Origin: Stephanodiscus triporus
Taxonomy: Eukaryota > Bacillariophyta > Thalassiosirophyceae > Thalassiosirales > Thalassiosiraceae
Length of the DNA stretch: 10,211 bases
Reading direction: 5' to 3'
Assembly: GCA_036939755.1 (NCBI GenBank)
Contig: JALLAZ010001115.1
Span: forward strand, 1-10,211
The position numbers and the translations under genes were made by a program. The notes beneath the pieces were generated by a model, which was given only the letters and a program-made list of their open reading frames with translations, was not told the DNA's origin and did no database searches. Positions 8,201-10,211 of this stretch are shown piece by piece (position 1 is the stretch's first letter; every line of letters begins with the position of its first letter).

Positions 8201-9029
8201 CGTCGTCGAGGTCGACGCCTGATAATAATGCCAGCGAATTCTCGCACCAGCTTTCGGCTTGAACTAGGTTACGATACTGGATGGAAACATCGTCAATAGT
8301 GGTTAGAGCTGCGGCGTTGGCGAACCACCGATTATACACATCGTATAAGTTCCAATGTCCCAGTGATATTCCATGGGCAATCTGACTTTGTTCGTATGGG
8401 GTGAAATTTTGATTCTGATCTGGATTCAACTCCCCCCTTTTCATGACTCGCCATAAATGCTGATATATAGTTAGCATCGCATCGTAGGCATTGACCGCCC
8501 TTGTGAAATGGTCGTTCGCTTCTTGTGAAACTCGCATAAGATCTTCCTCGTCGCCATGTTCCAAGGTGGGCTCTGGTATAATTCGTGACCACGCCTCTTT
8601 ATGTAACGATGCCAACGATAACAAGTCTTCCACCAGCGTATCGAATATCTCCTGAATGGTGTGGCGAATGGCATTTACATCCGAATCCGCTGGATGTTGA
8701 ATGCGTTGTTGTCGTTCGAGTTTATCAATCAGTAGCGAACTGCGTTGTATGTCGCTCAAATAGTCCATTATTTCATTTCCGTATTTAATTGCGGCCGAGT
8801 CGGAGGAGGAGGGATGATAGGATCGAATCAGACGCGCCAGCGTTCCCTTACAATCGATGGCGCGCATCATCGCAGCCGCATCGTCTTCTTTTGCAATACG
8901 AGTTGTGATGATGCCATCGTGTCCGACTTGAACTTGAATCGAGTCCTCGGTTTCCACCCCCCGCCCCGTCGTCGTCGACTTTGCCCAGCAGATGAAGTTC
9001 GTCGTCGCGATAATGACGAAGATGCGCAT
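5262..9029 (-). CDS. Large TPR-like protein with two tandem modules, probably secreted or membrane-anchored
   Basis: This 1255-residue protein starts with a hydrophobic signal-like segment (1-16, MRIFVIIATTNFICWA). Two homologous alpha-helical modules follow, about 60-620 and 620-1255. TPR-like helix pairs are visible at roughly 360-400 and 920-960 (with FRWKDAAEELETSVSLYDQ), and at about 536-565 and 1165-1194 (with KQWKTAAESFSEAMDLY and its relative). Residues 138-523 and 698-1083 are identical. The outer parts differ by roughly 25 of 95 residues at the C-terminal edge. The second module has 70 extra residues, including another TPR-like pair, that the first lacks. TPR proteins are protein-binding scaffolds; no enzyme motif is seen and I know no named homologue. 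The ATG at 9029 has a weak -3 base. In-frame ATGs at 9116 and 9122 (the latter with A at -3) would add 29-31 Arg-rich residues and turn the segment into a possible signal anchor. Confidence 0.8.
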   Translation of the reverse strand: MRIFVIIATTNFICWAKSTTTGRGVETEDSIQVQVGHDGIITTRIAKEDDAAAMMRAIDCKGTLARLIRSYHPSSSDSAAIKYGNEIMDYLSDIQRSSLLIDKLERQQRIQHPADSDVNAIRHTIQEIFDTLVEDLLSLASLHKEAWSRIIPEPTLEHGDEEDLMRVSQEANDHFTRAVNAYDAMLTIYQHLWRVMKRGELNPDQNQNFTPYEQSQIAHGISLGHWNLYDVYNRWFANAAALTTIDDVSIQYRNLVQAESWCENSLALLSGVDLDDVMEDHDTDVTQARETMAVTEVQFGVFLLDMFVQGYVLDIDGNLHQDPIPITAGQRGDELGEGQTRFLDLTAKKISRGLTLYTELAREHGNANDYIRGMADSRHFMGVTYTYQFRWKDAAEELETSVSLYDQVFNEYHERQLDADSLDVVSNLLQATQALWEAYFYLPGKTKDAEKVFRRHLALRRYHERRVPLDQPLVDEEKDEDTHYDSNRQKYAADGQGELNDYKMKLNEYLQLLSESPPDGSYYDMEYSAERDLADSLVNLAYAQKELKQWKTAAESFSEAMDLYKYEDLPDGGGASDRSKKDKEQYFVSLNDKLTSFIKGRLSVEGNSTIILDNYHTMDNYIKTKRALKLFVRTYPSGSTSKYGNEIIDHLEDIRSGALLIDKLERQQRIQHPSDSDVDVIRHTIQEIFDTLVEDLSSLASLHKEAWSRIIPEPTLEHGDEEDLMRVSQEANDHFTRAVNAYDAMLTIYQHLWRVMKRGELNPDQNQNFTPYEQSQIAHGISLGHWNLYDVYNRWFANAAALTTIDDVSIQYRNLVQAESWCENSLALLSGVDLDDVMEDHDTDVTQARETMAVTEVQFGVFLLDMFVQGYVLDIDGNLHQDPIPITAGQRGDELGEGQTRFLDLTAKKISRGLTLYTELAREHGNANDYIRGMADSRHFMGVTYTYQFRWKDAAEELETSVSLYDQVFNEYHERQLDADSLDVVSNLLQATQALWEAYFYLPGKTKDAEKVFRRHLALRRYHERRVPLDQPLVDEEKDEDTHYDSNRQKYAADGQGELNDYKMKLNEYLQLLSESPPDGSYYDYDIGFEYDGVASSIIKHDKVYEGSLRSAIGALQLVNNQVWEAIAELELSVDLLRDGARESYVAYDENDEVIEYSVEQELANSLLNLAYAQKELKQWKSAAQSFSEAMDIYEPEELPVGGGTIDRSTKDKEGYLVSLGDKLTSFIKGRLGVDGNSTFTLNNYHMMHNTTPPA
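5782..6938. repeat. Tandem module core, downstream copy (B), 1157 bp identical to copy A
   Basis: Compared base by base at an offset of 1680, this segment matches 7462-8618 with no difference. It encodes about 386 residues of the second module of the TPR-like protein. On the high-coordinate side the two copies begin to differ from 6939/8619. On the low-coordinate side identity stops at 5782/7462, next to a 210-bp indel. Confidence 0.95.
7462..8618. repeat. Tandem module core, upstream copy (A), 1157 bp identical to copy B
   Basis: This is the partner of 5782-6938, and encodes the core of the first module. The homology extends beyond the core on both sides (about 7191-7461 and 8619-8800), but there with many substitutions. 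This shows that the modules are older than the identity of their cores. Confidence 0.95.
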
Positions 9030-9294
9030 CAAGCGACGTGAAGTTATTGCGGCCGCTACGACTCCGGTCTCGCGCGGACGGCCGCCGAGGTCGCGGCGCG
9101 GGTGGAGGTGGGGCATAATCATATTATTTTGGAAAGTGAAAGATATCTCCTCACCTTGTCGCTTTGGGCTGGCTTTTTTCGGGCATGCAGGAGGGTGTCG
9201 TTCTTTGTCTGTCTGTCCGCCGCTCACTCATTTTTTTTTCGAAGAAGCAGAAGAAGACGTCCAAAATCCCATCCCCCCCCCCCCCCCCGCCCCC
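9030..9294. promoter_or_regulatory. Divergent intergenic region with candidate promoters
   Basis: This region lies between the - strand start at 9029 and the + strand start at 9295. It includes a GC-rich part near 9060-9110, an AT-rich patch at 9118-9147, a T9 run at 9231-9239 and a C16 run at 9273-9288. The C run sits directly before the start of the + strand gene. If the TPR-like gene starts at 9122, the shared region shrinks to about 170 bp. Confidence 0.4.
9273..9288. repeat. C16 homopolymer
   Basis: Sixteen consecutive C are followed by g and five more C before the ATG at 9295. This is prone to polymerase slippage and to sequencing errors. It lies outside the proposed coding region, so a length error would not break the downstream frame. 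Confidence 0.85.
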
Positions 9295-10211
9295 ATGTCG
9301 TCGTCGATCAAATACCCCGGCGGCCGCCATCGCGCCCCCGCGAAGTCCGTCCCCTTCTCCTCCTCCTCCTCCTCCTCCTCCTCCTCCGGGGGCGGATCGT
9401 CGTCGTCGTCGTCTTCGTCGTCGTCGTCGTGCACGTTATCGCGCGCTCGCCGGTCCGAGGCGAGCGTCGAGCTGCGCAAGGCCCGACGGGGGATGGCCGT
9501 GGCGCGCAGGCGTCACATGACGCCCGCCGACGTCGTCGTCGTTCCGGATAATGGCGACGATCGTCATCCGACATCAACATCATCATCGACGACGACGACG
9601 ACGACGACGACGATGGAGACGATGGACGACGACGATCGCGACGAGAGGAATCCCTACGACGAGGATTCGCGTCGAGTGCGGGAGACGATCGAGGAGGCAT
9701 CGTCGATCGTTCGGATCGTCCTCTCGTCTTCTTCTCCTTCGTCTTCGTCGTATTCGGGGCGGGAGGATGACGACGACGACGACGTCGTCGCTCGCCTCGG
9801 GAGGCTGTGTCTCCTCGTGACCCCTCCCTCCCCCTCCGACGACGACGACTACGATCCGATCCCGTCGCGCGTCGCTGCCAACTCGATGCTGGATCGGACG
9901 ATGCCGTGGGTAGGAGGGGAAGGAGGGCGGGACGATGCGAACGTCGACATCAACCTCGCGCGCGCGCTCGCCGAGTCCCTGCGTCGGATAGTAATTTCGA
10001 CCTCGACGACGCGCGGGAGGTCGTCCTCCTCGCGCCCGTCGTCGTCGTCGTCGTCGTCGTCGTTGTTGGCGAGGGCGGCGACGACGCTCGTCGGCCAGCT
10101 CGCGGCGACGGAGCCCCCCCCGCCCGGACGATCGCCCCGCCGCGGCGCGCTCGAAGATCGTTCGCCGCGGGGGGGGGGGGGGGGGGACGATCGTCGGGCG
10201 CCGCCCCCCCC
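9295..10211 (+). CDS. Hypothetical low-complexity protein, truncated by the right edge
   Basis: A frame from ATG 9295 stays open for 305 codons to the window end, with no stop. It begins MSSSIKYPGGRHRAPAKSVP, followed by Ser runs (about residues 22-45), then a basic stretch (47-75) containing MAVARRRHMTPADVVVVPD. A Thr run (99-106), acidic/Arg segments, and two more ordered pieces follow: RRVRETIEEASSIVRIVL at about 126-143 and INLARALAESLRRIVI at about 218-233. Another Ser run is at 249-256. The ordered pieces look like amphipathic helices of a folded or regulatory domain that continues beyond the edge. There is no signal peptide. I do not recognise the family. ATGs at 9493 and 9517 in the same frame are alternative starts. 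Beyond the G18 run at 10169-10186 the frame is uncertain. The frame is also open upstream of 9295, but lacks an ATG there. Confidence 0.55.
   Translation, partial: MSSSIKYPGGRHRAPAKSVPFSSSSSSSSSSGGGSSSSSSSSSSSCTLSRARRSEASVELRKARRGMAVARRRHMTPADVVVVPDNGDDRHPTSTSSSTTTTTTTTMETMDDDDRDERNPYDEDSRRVRETIEEASSIVRIVLSSSSPSSSSYSGREDDDDDDVVARLGRLCLLVTPPSPSDDDDYDPIPSRVAANSMLDRTMPWVGGEGGRDDANVDINLARALAESLRRIVISTSTTRGRSSSSRPSSSSSSSSLLARAATTLVGQLAATEPPPPGRSPRRGALEDRSPRGGGGGDDRRAPPP
9358..9387. repeat. (TCC)10 trinucleotide repeat
   Basis: This is a perfect 30-nt triplet run encoding ten Ser in the right-edge gene. It is followed after three Gly codons by a (TCG)n Ser run at 9397-9429, interrupted once by TCT. 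The synonymous change of triplet indicates two independent expansions. Confidence 0.85.
9397..9429. repeat. (TCG)n repeat, one interruption
   Basis: Eleven codons, ten TCG and one TCT, encode a Ser run in the right-edge gene. It is the same triplet class as the (GAC)n runs of the TPI leader, read from the opposite strand. Confidence 0.8.
9589..9612. repeat. (ACG)8 trinucleotide repeat
   Basis: Eight perfect ACG codons encode a Thr run in the proposed frame of the right-edge gene. The same repeat read in another phase would give Arg or Asp. Confidence 0.8.
10039..10062. repeat. (TCG)8 trinucleotide repeat
   Basis: Eight perfect TCG codons encode Ser in the right-edge gene. Confidence 0.8.
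10169..10186. repeat. G18 homopolymer near the right edge
   Basis: Eighteen consecutive G lie in the proposed coding frame and would encode Gly. Runs of this length are often miscalled, so the frame downstream of it cannot be trusted. Confidence 0.85.

Noticed and set aside
6308..8222. Duplicated small frames on the + strand (6308-6542 and 7988-8222)
   Set aside because: They are antisense shadows of the identical module cores. Their perfect duplication only reflects the tandem repeat.
5262..9029. Mobile element or integrated virus as source of the tandem repeat
   Set aside because: There are no transposase, integrase, terminal inverted repeats or target duplications. The repeat units lie inside one continuous reading frame.
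9102..9551. + strand frames of 118-149 codons starting at 9102 and 9164
   Set aside because: Both run through poly-C and triplet repeats giving Pro, Leu, Val and Arg runs. The frame from 9295 that continues to the window edge is more plausible.

Overview
The window looks like nuclear DNA of a photosynthetic stramenopile, most likely a diatom. The main evidence is a triose-phosphate isomerase whose N-terminus carries a signal peptide ending in an ASA|F cleavage motif, the bipartite plastid-targeting signature of diatoms and related algae with secondary red plastids. Other support is a NudC/CS-domain cochaperone, compact gene packing with short divergent or convergent intergenic spaces, a plausible 75-nt GT-AG intron, and many in-frame (TCG/GAC)n repeats encoding Ser or Asp runs. 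Nothing bacterial, viral or plasmid-like is visible. No tRNA, rRNA, CRISPR array or transposase was recognised.

Layout from left to right: (1) about 300 bases of upstream DNA with a 14-bp perfect palindrome and a likely 5'UTR intron. (2) A NUDCD2-like protein on the + strand (319-1035). (3) A convergent 3' space, then an SMP-30/gluconolactonase-family protein on the - strand (1383 to about 2297) that has no in-frame ATG and probably begins in an upstream exon. (4) Plastid triose-phosphate isomerase on the - strand (2466-4028), with about 215 residues of low-complexity sequence between the signal peptide and the enzyme domain. (5) A small, strongly basic, probably secreted protein on the - strand (4382-4624). 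(6) A small acidic hypothetical protein on the + strand (4872-5150). (7) A large TPR-like protein on the - strand (5262-9029) made of two tandem modules, whose central 1157 bp are identical between copies while the module edges differ by about a quarter of their residues. (8) A hypothetical low-complexity gene on the + strand starting at 9295 and running off the right edge; it has no stop codon in the window.

The genes do not form an obvious pathway. TPI is central carbon metabolism of the plastid, the SMP-30 protein is a probable lactonase or metal-binding hydrolase, and the NudC protein is a chaperone cofactor. The most unusual feature is the TPR-like gene. Its mosaic of an identical core, diverged flanks and a 210-bp in-frame indel at the edge of the core points to recent gene conversion between old tandem modules, or to an assembly problem.
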